Positions 17,966 to 27,630 are shown, numbered from the stretch's first letter. The stretch: DNA of 64,000 nucleotides from Candidatus Omnitrophota bacterium (GCA_040755155.1 JBFMBP010000098.1:1-64000); one strand, 5' to 3'. Program-made: numbers and translations. Notes: generated by a model not told the origin, from the letters alone.

Positions 17966-20089
17966 TCATTCATAAACCATCCAATCGATGCTTGTAACGA
18001 GGTCGAAATCGACGGCGCCGCCGCTGGTTTCGGCGTTGAGGAGATCGTCTTCCACGGCGACGATAACAACACCCGCTTTGCCGATGGCGTCTTCGGAAGC
18101 CAGAAAGCGAAGGCGGATCAAGTCGCCGGGCGACGACGCGGGCGCCATTCCCAACGCCGCAGCCGAAACGCGGATCAACCCCGGCTCCACTTCTACGGCG
18201 TCTGCGAGGCCGAAGGATTGCGTCAGCGTTCCTTCTTTACTGGCGCCCAAAAAGGTTAGTTTGGTACGGTCGTATTCGAGATCGATTAGAAAGGACGTAA
18301 TCGGCGAGGCGGGTTCGAGGCGGATGGGAACCAGGATTTCTTTTCCAGGAAGGCCCACAACGCTGGTTACGCCGACTTTATCGGCGGCGGAAAGGACTCG
18401 TCCGGCGCTCTTTCCCGGCAGGTCTTCTATCTCGATTCGTCCCAAAGCCGCTTCGAAAATGATTTGTACGTCGACGGCGGTAACGCGATTGTCCTTGTTG
18501 GCATCCGCCGCCCATGTTTGATAGGGCGTGCTAGTAAAACGGCGTAAGGTTAAATCGAAAGCCATTTGCACATCCGCCGAGGTGATTTGTCCATTGCCGT
18601 CCACATCGCCTTTGCTTCCGATGGAGAGTTTGACTGGCGTTGAGGAAACTCCCGATAGATCGTCCGAAAAGTTCGTAAAATTGAGCAGGAGGGTTTCTCC
18701 CGATTTGGCTTCATCCAACACTCTGAATGTGAGAAAAATCAGAAATCCCGATCCCGCCGCGTCATCGCCGGCGAGTGCCACGGCGACAACCTGGAGATGG
18801 CCGGGAGAATCTTCAAAAGCATCGGCCAATCCCCAAGACGAGATTACGGTGTTGTCGATGGAGACTTCGTTTTCGAACGCCAGAGATTTCGCGTCGTATT
18901 CGACTTGAAAACCAAACGCCTTCGCCATTTCCAGATCGTAAATCACTATGGGGACCTTTACGGTTTCGCCAGGCCCTGCGCCCAACGAACCGCCCCCGAC
19001 TTGCGGAATTGGAGCCGTTGGTTCCTCGTCTTCTTTCGGATAAAGATCGGATATGTCCCAAGTTAAGATGCGGCCGTCGGAACTAGCGGTCATGATTTGC
19101 ATTCCGTCCTTGGAAAAAGCGACGGTATGCACTCGATTCCGATGACCGATCAGGGCGCGGAATTCTTCTCCTTTTTCAGCATCCCAGATTTTGGCGGTTT
19201 TATCCTCGCTGCCCGTAAGCACCCATTTTTTATCGGGAGACATGGCGATGGCGAGCACGGCGCCGGTATGGCCGACGAAAGCGACCTCCCGTTCTATAGG
19301 AGAATTTTCATCCGTAATGGCTTTCCAAAGGATGGCGATTTTATCTCCGCCGCCCGTCAATACGCGATCGCCTCCCGGTTCAAAAGCGACGGCCCGGACA
19401 GCGCCTGTATGGCCGAAAAGAGTTTTCACTCGTCCGGCGCTTTCGACATCCCACAATTTGGCCGTATTATCGCTGCTGCCGGTTAGGATTTTTTTGCCGT
19501 CCTTGGAAACGGCGACGGCATTGACGTTTCCAAGGTGGCCGCGGTAAGTGAAAAGGACTTCGTTGGTTTTAAGATCCCACAACTTAGCCGTATTATCGAG
19601 ACTGGCGCTTACGGCTTGGCTGCCGTCGGGCAAAAAAGCCACGGCGGAAATATACGAGCTGTGCTTATCGTAAACGGCCACTTTCTCGCCGGATTGAGTA
19701 TTCCAAAGCCGAAGGGTCATGTCGTTGCTTCCCGAGAGCAATTGGGAACCGTTGGGAGAAAAGGCGACGGCGTTTATCTTATCCTTATGCCCTTTATACC
19801 ATTGCGCCGCCTCGGCGTTTCCTTTGTCGATATTCCAAAGGATGGCGCCGATATCGCCTACGGTGACGACCTGCGTGCCGTTGGGCGCAAACGCCGCCGC
19901 GCTGAGCTCGCCCAGTCCTCGAAAAGTTTTGATAGGGGAATCGTCAATAGTTTTTGGGGGAAGTTCGTCTTGCGCCTGGATGTCAAGCGGCGGCCATCCA
20001 CAAAAACCAGTAAGCAACACGAGCAGAAATAATGTCCTTTGGATAAAGCATTTCTCTAAAATAACGTTAAATGAGGTTTTTGCGAACAT
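17966..20089 (-). CDS. Exported WD40 beta-propeller protein with cohesin-dockerin-cohesin tail
   Basis: A 707-residue protein. After an N-terminal signal (hydrophobic core 19-31, cleavage likely after IQA) come seven WD40 repeats (about 61-346), several with GH...WD spacing, enough for one propeller. A proline-rich linker leads to a cohesin-like domain (about 374-490), a type I dockerin with two calcium loops (GDVDGNGQITSAD at 494-506, DANKDNRVTAVD at 529-540) and a second cohesin-like domain (about 570-695). Cohesins bind dockerins, so the chain might self-associate or link to other extracellular proteins. No signature of catalysis. Its last codons sit in a GATGAAT heptamer run. It stands alone on the minus strand. 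Confidence 0.85.
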   Translation of the reverse strand: MFAKTSFNVILEKCFIQRTLFLLVLLTGFCGWPPLDIQAQDELPPKTIDDSPIKTFRGLGELSAAAFAPNGTQVVTVGDIGAILWNIDKGNAEAAQWYKGHKDKINAVAFSPNGSQLLSGSNDMTLRLWNTQSGEKVAVYDKHSSYISAVAFLPDGSQAVSASLDNTAKLWDLKTNEVLFTYRGHLGNVNAVAVSKDGKKILTGSSDNTAKLWDVESAGRVKTLFGHTGAVRAVAFEPGGDRVLTGGGDKIAILWKAITDENSPIEREVAFVGHTGAVLAIAMSPDKKWVLTGSEDKTAKIWDAEKGEEFRALIGHRNRVHTVAFSKDGMQIMTASSDGRILTWDISDLYPKEDEEPTAPIPQVGGGSLGAGPGETVKVPIVIYDLEMAKAFGFQVEYDAKSLAFENEVSIDNTVISSWGLADAFEDSPGHLQVVAVALAGDDAAGSGFLIFLTFRVLDEAKSGETLLLNFTNFSDDLSGVSSTPVKLSIGSKGDVDGNGQITSADVQMAFDLTLRRFTSTPYQTWAADANKDNRVTAVDVQIIFEAALGRIEIEDLPGKSAGRVLSAADKVGVTSVVGLPGKEILVPIRLEPASPITSFLIDLEYDRTKLTFLGASKEGTLTQSFGLADAVEVEPGLIRVSAAALGMAPASSPGDLIRLRFLASEDAIGKAGVVIVAVEDDLLNAETSGGAVDFDLVTSIDWMVYE

Positions 20090-20553
20090 GATTCGCCCTC
20101 CCTCCCGCTTGCGCCTGTGCAGCCGTTATTCGACTCGATAACAAGAAAAAAACATGACGGCGAAAAAGGTCTATCTATCAATTATAAAAGATTCTCCTGC
20201 TTTTAGTATTAACATAAGGCGGGAAGATTGTCTCAAAAATCGTGTAAGAATTTGTCATATCATAGGAGAATGGAGTATGGATCGATTGTCGATTCGGAAA
20301 ATCGCGCTTGTCGCACCCTCATGGGAGAATGGTTTTCGATCCAAGCCGATATTCCATATTTTGATGAGTAATACCAGTCTGCTTTAGGTTAGTTGCTTAT
20401 AAATTCCCTCGCCCTTTGGGAGAGGGTTAGGGTGAGGGAAATATAAGTCTAATAATATCAACCCTCACCTAACCTCTCCCCATCTTGGGAGAGGAATTTT
20501 AAAAACAACAATCTCAATGCAGGTTGGTATAAAAGGCAGGAATGCTCTTGCGT
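20090..20553. other. Intergenic region holding a family A repeat
   Basis: About 460 bp. Between 20371 and 20530 lies a full family A repeat; the rest is AT-rich. A 77-codon frame at 20154-20387 has no recognisable content or ribosome binding site and is not called. Confidence 0.6.
20371..20530. repeat. MITE-like repeat family A, full copy
   Basis: About 160 bp bounded by imperfect inverted ends ATACCAGTCTGC and GCAGGTTGGTAT, holding two CTCTCCC...GGGAGAG hairpins joined by AAGTCTAATAATATCAACCC. The copy at 52940-53068 matches most of its length in reverse orientation. Its right end lies about 23 nt past the gmk stop codon. Confidence 0.8.
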
Positions 20554-21168
20554 TCATACAAGCAATCCCAAATCTTGCAGCCAGGGTTTTCTCCGTTCCA
20601 CCCGCAGCCGGTTGGATTGAATGATGGCTCGGCATTCTTCCGCCGCCTGTTGGGGATCGCCATTAATAACGGCGTAATCGTACATTTCAATAAACCGCAT
20701 TTCGCGCAGCGCCTGATTGAAGCGGAATTCCAAATCGTCTCCTTCTCCCTTGGCGCGCGAATGCAGCCTGCGCCTCAATTCTTCCAGCGAAGGCGGCAGC
20801 AAGTAGATGAAAATGCCGTCTTGATATAACGTCAGGATGGCGGCGGCGCCTTGAACGTCGATATCCAACAGCGCGTCATGGCCCAATTCGAATTGCTTTT
20901 CCAAAAAATGTTTCGGCGTTCCGTAATAATGCCGATAGACTTTCGCCCATTCCACCAGTTGGTCTCGATCGATGGCTTCTTCGAAGGCGGCGGGAGTTGT
21001 AAAGAAATAATCAATTCCTTCTTGTTCTCCCGGCCGAGGCGGGCGCGTCGTCATAGAGACGGAGCGAATCATATCTAATCCCATGTCCATCAACAAAGAA
21101 GCCACCGTCCCTTTGCCAACGCCGGAAGGACCTGACAACACTACCGGAATCCCGTGTATGGAACTCAT
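20554..21168 (-). CDS. gmk: Guanylate kinase
   Basis: Guanylate kinase phosphorylates GMP to GDP with ATP. The 204-residue protein has the P-loop GPSGVGKGT (13-21), the GMP-binding SVSMTTRPPRPGE with the conserved arginines, GIDYFF and then YRHYYGTPK, and the ILDIDVQGA-type block (ALLDIDVQGAAAI). The lid helix (LEELRRRLHSRAKGEGDD) is complete, and the length is typical. No rpoZ or YicC partner lies next to it. Confidence 0.95.
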   Translation of the reverse strand: MSSIHGIPVVLSGPSGVGKGTVASLLMDMGLDMIRSVSMTTRPPRPGEQEGIDYFFTTPAAFEEAIDRDQLVEWAKVYRHYYGTPKHFLEKQFELGHDALLDIDVQGAAAILTLYQDGIFIYLLPPSLEELRRRLHSRAKGEGDDLEFRFNQALREMRFIEMYDYAVINGDPQQAAEECRAIIQSNRLRVERRKPWLQDLGLLV

Positions 21169-21758
21169 TATTCGTTATATTCCTTCCCCAATTCTACGTC
21201 GTTTCCGCCATCAATATTCTACGCGGTCAATATCAGGCTGGAATAATATTCCAACCGTCCTATGATTATTATAAAAGACTACCGCCATTTCACAGCACTC
21301 AAATCCGCCTAACTTTATCATAAAGACGAATCGGGAATGAGGGTGAAATCCATAAATGATTGCGCACGAAGCAACGCCTCTCCGCTTTGGACAACGGCAT
21401 TGAGAAAAGAAAACTTACTAAACATTAACTAAAATACCCGACATCGTTTTTCTCAAAGTGGGTAAAGCAGGCGTCTTGCCTGCCTTATTGATGCAGACGG
21501 GACGCCCGCTCTACCCATATATTCCTCCTTAGCATCCCAAACCATATCGGGTGGGATTTGTTGTTATTAGTACAAGTCGCGCTTATCCGTATGATGAAAC
21601 ATTCGTGCTAAACTATAAAGTTCATACTGCGTAACGGACGCTCTTTCTATTCGTTCTATCGGGGTGAATGGGGCGCGCATTGAGCGTCGAGAGTCGAATA
21701 AGTACGATACATTCAGTAAAAAACGCCCAAGATAAAAATTTAATATTAGGATAATACC
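21169..21758. other. Intergenic region upstream of secA
   Basis: About 590 bp between the divergent gmk and secA genes, so promoters for both should be here, though I cannot single out convincing boxes. It contains a 57-bp imperfect palindrome at 21460-21516. The secA start is preceded by AGGATAATACC, a weak ribosome binding site. Confidence 0.5.
21460..21516. repeat. Imperfect palindrome, dispersed-repeat type
   Basis: Arms GGGTAAAGCAGGCGTCTTGC and GACGGGACGCCCGCTCTACC pair around a short AT-rich centre. This kind of repeat is common in intergenic DNA of uncultured bacteria. There is no poly-T tail, so I do not call it a terminator. Confidence 0.6.
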
Positions 21759-24320
21759 ATGTCTATCGTTGCGGCTATATTGAAAAAAATATTCGGCACC
21801 AAGCAAAACCGCGATATGCGGCGCTATGCTCCTCTCGTCCAGGCGGTGAACGATTTCGAGGAATGGACAATCGGGCTTTCCGACGGCGAACTGCGCCAGC
21901 AGACGGATATCTTTCGTCAACGCCTCCAAGACGGCGAATCCATCATGGATCTTGTTCCCGAAGCCTTCGCCGTGGTTCGCGAAGCGTCTAAAAGAACGCT
22001 GGGAATGCGCCACTTCGACGTTCAGCTCGTCGGTGGTTTGGTTCTCTTGGAAGGGAAAATCGCTGAAATGGCCACTGGCGAAGGCAAAACGCTCGTCGCC
22101 ACTCTTCCCGCGTATTTGCGCGGCCTTACGGGTAAGGGCGTCCACATCGTCACTGTCAACGACTACCTCGCCCGCCGCGACAGGGAATGGATGGGGCCGA
22201 TTTACGAGTTTTTAGGCCTCACTGTGGGAACTATCCAGCACGATCTGGATCCGGAAGCGCGCCAAGCCGCCTATGGCTGCGACATCACTTATGGCACCAA
22301 CAACGAATTCGGCTTCGACTACCTGCGCGACAACATGGCCATCGCCAAGGAATACTGCGTCCAGCGAGGACTCTATTATGGCATCGTTGACGAGGTAGAC
22401 AGCATCCTCATCGACGAGGCGCGAACGCCGCTTATCATCTCCGGTCCCGCCGAAGAATCCACTGACAAATACTACGTTGTTGACCGCGTCGTCCGCCGCC
22501 TGGTCAAAAACAAGGATTTCACCATCGACGAACGCGACCAGGTGGTCATGCTCACGGAAGAGGGCAGCGAGAAGGTGCAGCAAATCCTCAACGTCAACAT
22601 CTACGACGAGCAGCATATCGACCTCGTTCACCACATCCAGCAATCGCTGCGCGCCCATTATCTCTTTCTGCGGGACGACCGCTATATGGTAGAAAACGGC
22701 GAAGTGGTCATCGTCGACGAATTCACTGGGCGCAAGATGCCCGGACGCCGCTACAGCGACGGCCTCCATCAGGCTCTTGAAGCCAAAGAGGGATTGAAAA
22801 TCCAACGCGAAAATCAAACCCTGGCCACGATCACCTTTCAGAACTATTTCCGGCTCTACGAAGTCCTTGCAGGCATGACCGGCACCGCCGACACCGAAGC
22901 AGCGGAATTTATGGAAATCTACAAACTTGAAGTCATCGTTATTCCTACGAACTGTCCCCTCGCCCGTCTCAACCATCCCGACGCCGTCTATAAAACCGAA
23001 AAAGAAAAATACGCCGCCCTCATCGAGGAAATCGTCCAAACTCATGAAAGCGGACGCCCTTCTCTCGTAGGCACGGTCTCCATCGAAAAGTCGGAAAAAG
23101 TCTCCGCCATGCTCAAGCGCCGGGGAATCAAGCATACCGTCCTCAACGCCAAACATCATGAAAAGGAGGCCGAAATCGTCGCCGAAGCCGGACAGCCCGG
23201 CGCCGTCACCATCGCCACTAACATGGCCGGACGCGGCACCGACATTAAGCTAGGCGAGGGCGTCGCCGGACTTGGCGGATTACACATCATCGGCACGGAA
23301 CGCCATGAAAGCCGCCGCATCGACAACCAGTTGCGCGGACGCGCTGGACGCCAGGGCGATCCCGGCTCTTCGCGCTTCTTCCTCTCCCTGGATGACGATC
23401 TCATGCGCATTTTCGGCGGCGAGAAGATCAAAGCGCTCGCCGAACGCTTCGGCATGGCCGAAGGCGAAGTGCTCGAACACCGCATGGTTACTAAGGCCAT
23501 CGAAAACGCCCAGAAGCGCGTCGAAGGCCACCATTTTGACATGCGCAAGCACATCCTCAAATATGACGACGTAATGAACAAGCAGCGCGAGGTTATCTAC
23601 GGCATCCGCCAGGACTTGCTCCACGGCGAAAAACCCGATTCCTATTTTTGGAACATGTGTCTCGACGTCATCGACTACGCCGTCAGCCTCACCATCGCCG
23701 ATCCTCGCGATAAAGACAGTTGGGAATTGGATAACTTAAAAAACCAGCTGCGCAACTTCTTTCATCTCGTCATTCCCTTTGGCGAAGATGTCGCCGATTG
23801 GCTGCAAATCGGCGTCGGCATGAAGCGGGAGGAAATCCGCGCTCAAATCGAAGCGAAAGTCCGGGAAAAATACGACGAACGCAAGCAAAAATTCGGCGAA
23901 GATTTTTCCAAGTGGCTCATGTCCGTCATCATGCTGCGCACCGTTGACGCTAAATGGAAAGAACACCTCTATACGATGGATCATCTTAAGGAATCCGTCG
24001 GCTTGCGCGCCTACGGCCAAAAAGACCCCTTGCAGGAATATCAACGGGAAGGTTTTCAGATGTTCGAAAGCATGTACGAAGGGATTCAACAGCAGAGCGT
24101 TTCCAGCTTTTTCCACGTCGAAATTTCCCGCGAAGACCCCCGCCAGCGGATGCAGCCCGCGCCGCAGCCAATGGCCACGAACCGCAGCGACGGAGCTTCC
24201 AGCGGCCCCGCCCCCGTAAAAAGAGCCGCGAAAATCCAACGCAACGATCCCTGCCCCTGCGGCAGCGGCAAAAAATACAAAAAATGCTGCATGATGAAGG
24301 AAGGGGTTAAGGCTTCTTAA
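21759..24320 (+). CDS. secA: Protein translocase ATPase SecA
   Basis: SecA drives preproteins through SecYEG using ATP. The 853-residue protein has Walker A in MATGEGKTLVA (105-115), the TVNDYLARRD motif, DEVDSILIDEARTPLIISGP for the DEAD-type Walker B, the FQNYFRLYEVLAGMTGTADTE-region helicase block, TNMAGRGTDI and the arginine-finger region QLRGRAGRQGDPG. The C-terminus is a Pro/Ala-rich linker and a zinc SEC-C motif (RNDPCPCGSGKKYKKCC) that binds SecB or ribosomes. Length and order are normal for a housekeeping SecA. Monocistronic here. Confidence 0.98.
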   Translation: MSIVAAILKKIFGTKQNRDMRRYAPLVQAVNDFEEWTIGLSDGELRQQTDIFRQRLQDGESIMDLVPEAFAVVREASKRTLGMRHFDVQLVGGLVLLEGKIAEMATGEGKTLVATLPAYLRGLTGKGVHIVTVNDYLARRDREWMGPIYEFLGLTVGTIQHDLDPEARQAAYGCDITYGTNNEFGFDYLRDNMAIAKEYCVQRGLYYGIVDEVDSILIDEARTPLIISGPAEESTDKYYVVDRVVRRLVKNKDFTIDERDQVVMLTEEGSEKVQQILNVNIYDEQHIDLVHHIQQSLRAHYLFLRDDRYMVENGEVVIVDEFTGRKMPGRRYSDGLHQALEAKEGLKIQRENQTLATITFQNYFRLYEVLAGMTGTADTEAAEFMEIYKLEVIVIPTNCPLARLNHPDAVYKTEKEKYAALIEEIVQTHESGRPSLVGTVSIEKSEKVSAMLKRRGIKHTVLNAKHHEKEAEIVAEAGQPGAVTIATNMAGRGTDIKLGEGVAGLGGLHIIGTERHESRRIDNQLRGRAGRQGDPGSSRFFLSLDDDLMRIFGGEKIKALAERFGMAEGEVLEHRMVTKAIENAQKRVEGHHFDMRKHILKYDDVMNKQREVIYGIRQDLLHGEKPDSYFWNMCLDVIDYAVSLTIADPRDKDSWELDNLKNQLRNFFHLVIPFGEDVADWLQIGVGMKREEIRAQIEAKVREKYDERKQKFGEDFSKWLMSVIMLRTVDAKWKEHLYTMDHLKESVGLRAYGQKDPLQEYQREGFQMFESMYEGIQQQSVSSFFHVEISREDPRQRMQPAPQPMATNRSDGASSGPAPVKRAAKIQRNDPCPCGSGKKYKKCCMMKEGVKAS

Positions 24321-24498
24321 TCATGTTTTTGTAACAATAAAATTATCCGAATCAAGTGTCCAGGATGCTTGAATGTACAAGAGAAAGATATCCTGCGTAT
24401 TGTTCGTACGTCATTCCACCAATCGGGATTTATAAAAATCATCTCAATAAAATTATGCTAAAATTTAAATAACTAAAATCGATAGAAGAGGAATAGCT

Positions 24499-24687
24499 AT
24501 GACAAGTAAGAAGCAAGAAATTATCGAATTGATTCAAACGATGCCTGATGACGCCGATTATGACGAGATTATGGCCCAAATTTACTTCAAGCAATCGGTG
24601 GATCGAAGTCTCAAGCAAATCGAAGAAGGCAAGACGATTTCTCACGAGGAAGCCAAGATAAGATTATCTAAATGGATTCCACAATGA
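24499..24687 (+). CDS. Antitoxin of a RelE/ParE-type toxin-antitoxin pair
   Basis: A 62-residue acidic, helical protein (DDADYDEIMAQIYFKQSVDR, then KTISHEEAKIRLSKW) of the kind that precedes RelE/ParE toxins. The ISHEEAKxRLxKW tail is common in such antitoxins and would wrap the toxin. AGAGGA at 24486-24491 lies 8 nt upstream of the ATG. Its stop overlaps the toxin ATG by 4 nt (ATGA), typical of coupled TA genes. Confidence 0.8.
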   Translation: MTSKKQEIIELIQTMPDDADYDEIMAQIYFKQSVDRSLKQIEEGKTISHEEAKIRLSKWIPQ

Positions 24688-24983
24688 AAATACGCTGGAC
24701 GCAACGAGGCATCGATAGTTTAGAATCTATCGTAGATTATATAGCGGCCGATTCGGAATATTATGCAGGACGTTTGGCGGAAGGGATTCTACATTCTCTT
24801 GAAATACTGAAGAATTATCCCCAACTTGGGCGCGTCGTTCCCGAATTTAATCAACCCTCAATTCGGGAATTGATTTATCATAATTACCGCATTGTTTATA
24901 AAATCGAACAGCAAACAATTATCGTTTTGTTGGTTTCGCACGGAATGCAAATCTTGCCCAATATTCCCTATAATGAAAATTAA
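24684..24983 (+). CDS. RelE/ParE-family toxin
   Basis: A 99-residue protein from the ATG at 24684; an in-frame ATG at 24672 lies inside the antitoxin gene. It has the ParE/RelE fold pattern: IRWTQRGIDSLESIVDYIA at the N-terminus, LEILKNYPQLGRVVPE, then IRELIYHNYRIVYKIEQQTI and VLLVSHG, with the conserved RELxxxxYRIVYxI strand. Members either cleave mRNA on ribosomes (RelE) or poison gyrase (ParE); the ParE-like YRIVY motif does not settle which. Confidence 0.85.
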   Translation: MKIRWTQRGIDSLESIVDYIAADSEYYAGRLAEGILHSLEILKNYPQLGRVVPEFNQPSIRELIYHNYRIVYKIEQQTIIVLLVSHGMQILPNIPYNEN

Positions 24984-24995
24984 CAGATGCATAGA

Positions 24996-25022
24996 TGGGT
25001 TCAAAGCGAAGCGTAGCCCACC
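24996..25022. repeat. Hairpin repeat family B
   Basis: TGGGTTCAAAGCGAAGCGTA followed by GCCCACC, 13 nt after the toxin stop. It shares TCAAAGCGAAGCGTAGCCCA with the copies at 30936 and 60761. Confidence 0.75.
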
Positions 25023-25032
25023 ATTTTCCTGA

Positions 25033-26157
25033 TTATTTAGAGTGATTGTTATTGTTCCGAATATGCTCCAGCATGGCAATGATAACGAAAAAGATAATCG
25101 TTTGCGTCAAGACGACGTAGGCGCCGAACGGCTTGTTGATGATGGGCAGCACCAGCGCGGCGCTGCCGACGCATAACGTCACCAAGTGGATAAAAAAGAC
25201 GGCCCGCCGGTGGCTCATCCCCAATGCTACGAGGCGGTGGGAGAAATGATTTTTATCGCCCACGTAAATCGGCTTGCCGTTTTTGAGTCGGATCAGAATC
25301 ACGGAGAGCGTATCGAAGATGGGTACGGCTAAAATCACCGCCGGCATTGCCACCGCCCAACCCGTCGCGTTTTCCGTTCCCGTTTGGTAGAACGTCGATT
25401 GCACCGTCAGGGCGGCGACCATGTATCCCACTACCAACGATCCCGCGTCGCCCATGAAGATGCTGGAGGGATTCAGATTATAGCGCAAGAATCCAGCGAT
25501 GCATCCCGCCAGCGTGAACGCGATGGAGGACATGAATACCTGCCGCCCGACCAAGAGCGTCGAGATGCCCAATAAAACCAAAGCGATCACGGCTACGCCG
25601 CCCGATAAGCCGTCCATATTGTCTAACAGGTTGAAAGCGTTGGTGATGAGAACGATCCAAAAGAGAGTGACGGCGAAGTTGATAAAGGCGTGATCGATGA
25701 AAAGGGCGATCTGTATATTGCAATAATAAAGAATAATCGCCGCAACGATCTGTCCGGCCAATTTGACGAGAGGACTCATTCCAAATCGGTCGTCAATCAA
25801 GCCGAGAACAAATAAAATCGCTCCGCCGCTCAAAAGCCCGATCAATTCCCGCATCACGCGTCCGGAACCAGCGGCGAAATAGGAGAGATCGGACCAATGG
25901 CGTCCCCACCAGTTCGCTTGGGAAATATCGCTTTTAAGAATCCAATTCAAGATCGAGAGGTCGCCGGCTACGGCGATGAGAAAAGCGAAAAAAATCGCCG
26001 CGCCGCCCAACAGCGGCTTGGGATTGTGATGCACCTTGCGTTCCCCGGGGTGATCGAGAAAGCCCAAAACGGGCGCCAATCTTCTCATGAGGGGAGTTAA
26101 TAGGAGGGAGAGGAGAAAACCCTCAAAGAATAATAGGAAAAAGTGATACCATTCCAT
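25033..26157 (-). CDS. Undecaprenyl-phosphate sugar-1-phosphate transferase (WecA/TagO-type)
   Basis: A 374-residue polytopic enzyme of the MraY/WecA superfamily, which starts lipid-linked glycan synthesis by moving a sugar-1-phosphate, usually GlcNAc-1-P, to undecaprenyl phosphate. Signatures are DHPGERKVHHNPKPLLGG near the N-terminus, NAFNLLDNMDGLSGG with the catalytic aspartates, FMGDAGSLVVGY, and the cytoplasmic FSHRLVALGMSHRRAV histidine motif. About ten membrane segments are visible. WecA/TagO-like features fit better than MraY, so it probably feeds O-antigen or exopolysaccharide. No other glycan gene is adjacent. Confidence 0.88.
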   Translation of the reverse strand: MEWYHFFLLFFEGFLLSLLLTPLMRRLAPVLGFLDHPGERKVHHNPKPLLGGAAIFFAFLIAVAGDLSILNWILKSDISQANWWGRHWSDLSYFAAGSGRVMRELIGLLSGGAILFVLGLIDDRFGMSPLVKLAGQIVAAIILYYCNIQIALFIDHAFINFAVTLFWIVLITNAFNLLDNMDGLSGGVAVIALVLLGISTLLVGRQVFMSSIAFTLAGCIAGFLRYNLNPSSIFMGDAGSLVVGYMVAALTVQSTFYQTGTENATGWAVAMPAVILAVPIFDTLSVILIRLKNGKPIYVGDKNHFSHRLVALGMSHRRAVFFIHLVTLCVGSAALVLPIINKPFGAYVVLTQTIIFFVIIAMLEHIRNNNNHSK

Positions 26158-26679
26158 AAGTAGAACGATTCGATCCCTCGAGGCTGGATTTTATCTTTCG
26201 CGGCGAATTCAATGTCATGCGGTCCTTTGGAACGCGATAACGAAATTCAAGCGTTTTCCAAGGGGATCGGACGAACTAGAAGAGACCGCAGTCGGTAATA
26301 AATATAACAGAGGCGTTCACGGCAAACAAGGAAAACCTCTTAGAAGACAAAAAATAGTGGGATGGTTTTCCTCTTCTTGCCCAACGGTTCGCTTTGTTTT
26401 CCAAAATAATCGATGATTATCATAACGATTGGCGTTCTCATCCGTTATGGCAAGAGAGGTATAAGCGTTTGAATCTAAAATTTTCTCCAAGGCGGATTTC
26501 TTCTTTTTTATCCGCCATTGTCTCATTTTTGGGACAACCTGTCCTCATTCATGCAAAATTTGATCGATAGATCACCCCAAAACCCCCAATACCACCCTAT
26601 ATTTATGGTACGTTTTTTGTACTTTAATAAAATATAAACTATAATAAGTTATGATTGAACCAAAAGAAAAGGAGAGATC
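26158..26679. other. Intergenic region with a promoter near its right end
   Basis: About 520 bp between divergent genes. The right 100 bp is very AT-rich and contains the promoter described at 26617-26645. No other gene or repeat is supported. Confidence 0.5.
26617..26645 (+). promoter_or_regulatory. Sigma70-type promoter for the DUF4912 gene
   Basis: TTGTAC at 26617-26622 and a perfect TATAAT at 26640-26645, separated by 17 nt, end 34 nt before the ATG. The 13-mer GGTACGTTTTTTG at 26607-26619 overlaps the -35 box and recurs upstream of the gene at 34553. Confidence 0.6.
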
Positions 26680-27630
26680 ATGTCTCCCAAGTCTCCATCT
26701 CCCCCAAATAAAGGGACGAATTTTTTCAAATATCTGGCGCAGATGACTAAGGCGGCGCTATATCGCGTCGCACAACGAATCAAGATTCCAGGACGAAGCA
26801 CTATGACGAAATCGGAACTTGTAAGAGCGCTAGCCAAAAAGGAAACGGATGTGGCGCCATTGTTGGAAAACGGCGTCAATGGCAAAAAGTCTCCCCATCC
26901 CGCCGTAACGGAGCCGGCCAAAAAATCAAAAAAGAAAGAGGTTCCAGCGGTAAAACAGCCAATCGGCAAATCCGTCACTTCTCCCATGCCGGAGAAGGAA
27001 AAGCCGCCCGTTCCTTTGGAACCTTCCCGTGTCTGGGTTGGGGAGGAAGGCCCCGATCTTCCCCGCGCGTACGGTAAAACCCTGCTTCTGGCTCTTCCCC
27101 GCGATCCCCATTGGGCATTCGTCTATTGGGAGATTACGGACGAAAGCCGAGAGGCGATTTTGCGTGAAGAAGGGGAGTGGTTTTTCGACGTCGCCGTTCC
27201 CGTTTTGCGCATCTATAACGCCGAAGGGAAATTCCTCCAGGAAATTCCCATTCTTCTCGACGCCGGAAGCTGGTATATCACCCTCGAATCCGGACCAGAG
27301 TATGAGTTTGAACTGGCGTTCAAGCGCGGAGACGGAACCTATCGCGTTTTGGTCCGCTCCAACCGCATCATGCTGCCCCCATCGCGTCCCAGCGACGCCA
27401 CAGACGAAGAATGGTCTATCATGGAAGAGAAATTCGAAGAGATGCTCAGCTTATCCGGCGGCTTCGACGACGCTTCCTTCGGAGGCTCGGCCAGCGCCAT
27501 TCGGCACATTCTTCGGCATCGGATGCGCGCGCCTTGGACGGTTTCGCTGCATGAATTCCAGTCGTCGCATCTTATGCCGTCGTCGCTTTCGATGCCGTCC
27601 TCGCATAGCGTAACCAAACGTTCGAAGTAA
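26680..27630 (+). CDS. DUF4912 protein with Rho-N/SAP-like N-terminal domain
   Basis: A 316-residue protein; AAAGGAGAG lies just before the ATG. Residues 18-53 form a Rho N-terminal/SAP-like helical motif (MTKAALYRVAQRIKIPGR, MTKSELVRALAK), which in other proteins binds nucleic acid. A Lys/Pro-rich linker follows. From about 108 to 240 is a DUF4912 domain: YGKTLLLALPRDPHWAFVYW, VLRIYNAEG, and GSWYITLESGPEYEFELAF. The tail is Ser/His/Met-rich. The function of DUF4912 is unknown; the combination of these two domains recurs in several uncultured phyla. Monocistronic. Confidence 0.75.
   Translation: MSPKSPSPPNKGTNFFKYLAQMTKAALYRVAQRIKIPGRSTMTKSELVRALAKKETDVAPLLENGVNGKKSPHPAVTEPAKKSKKKEVPAVKQPIGKSVTSPMPEKEKPPVPLEPSRVWVGEEGPDLPRAYGKTLLLALPRDPHWAFVYWEITDESREAILREEGEWFFDVAVPVLRIYNAEGKFLQEIPILLDAGSWYITLESGPEYEFELAFKRGDGTYRVLVRSNRIMLPPSRPSDATDEEWSIMEEKFEEMLSLSGGFDDASFGGSASAIRHILRHRMRAPWTVSLHEFQSSHLMPSSLSMPSSHSVTKRSK

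Noticed and set aside
20154-20387. A 77-codon frame with an ATG start
   Set aside because: No ribosome binding site, no recognisable content, and its end runs into a family A repeat.
22212-23159. A 315-codon open frame on the minus strand within secA
   Set aside because: It mirrors secA coding sequence, has no ribosome binding site and its translation is low in meaningful pattern; secA on the other strand is certain.
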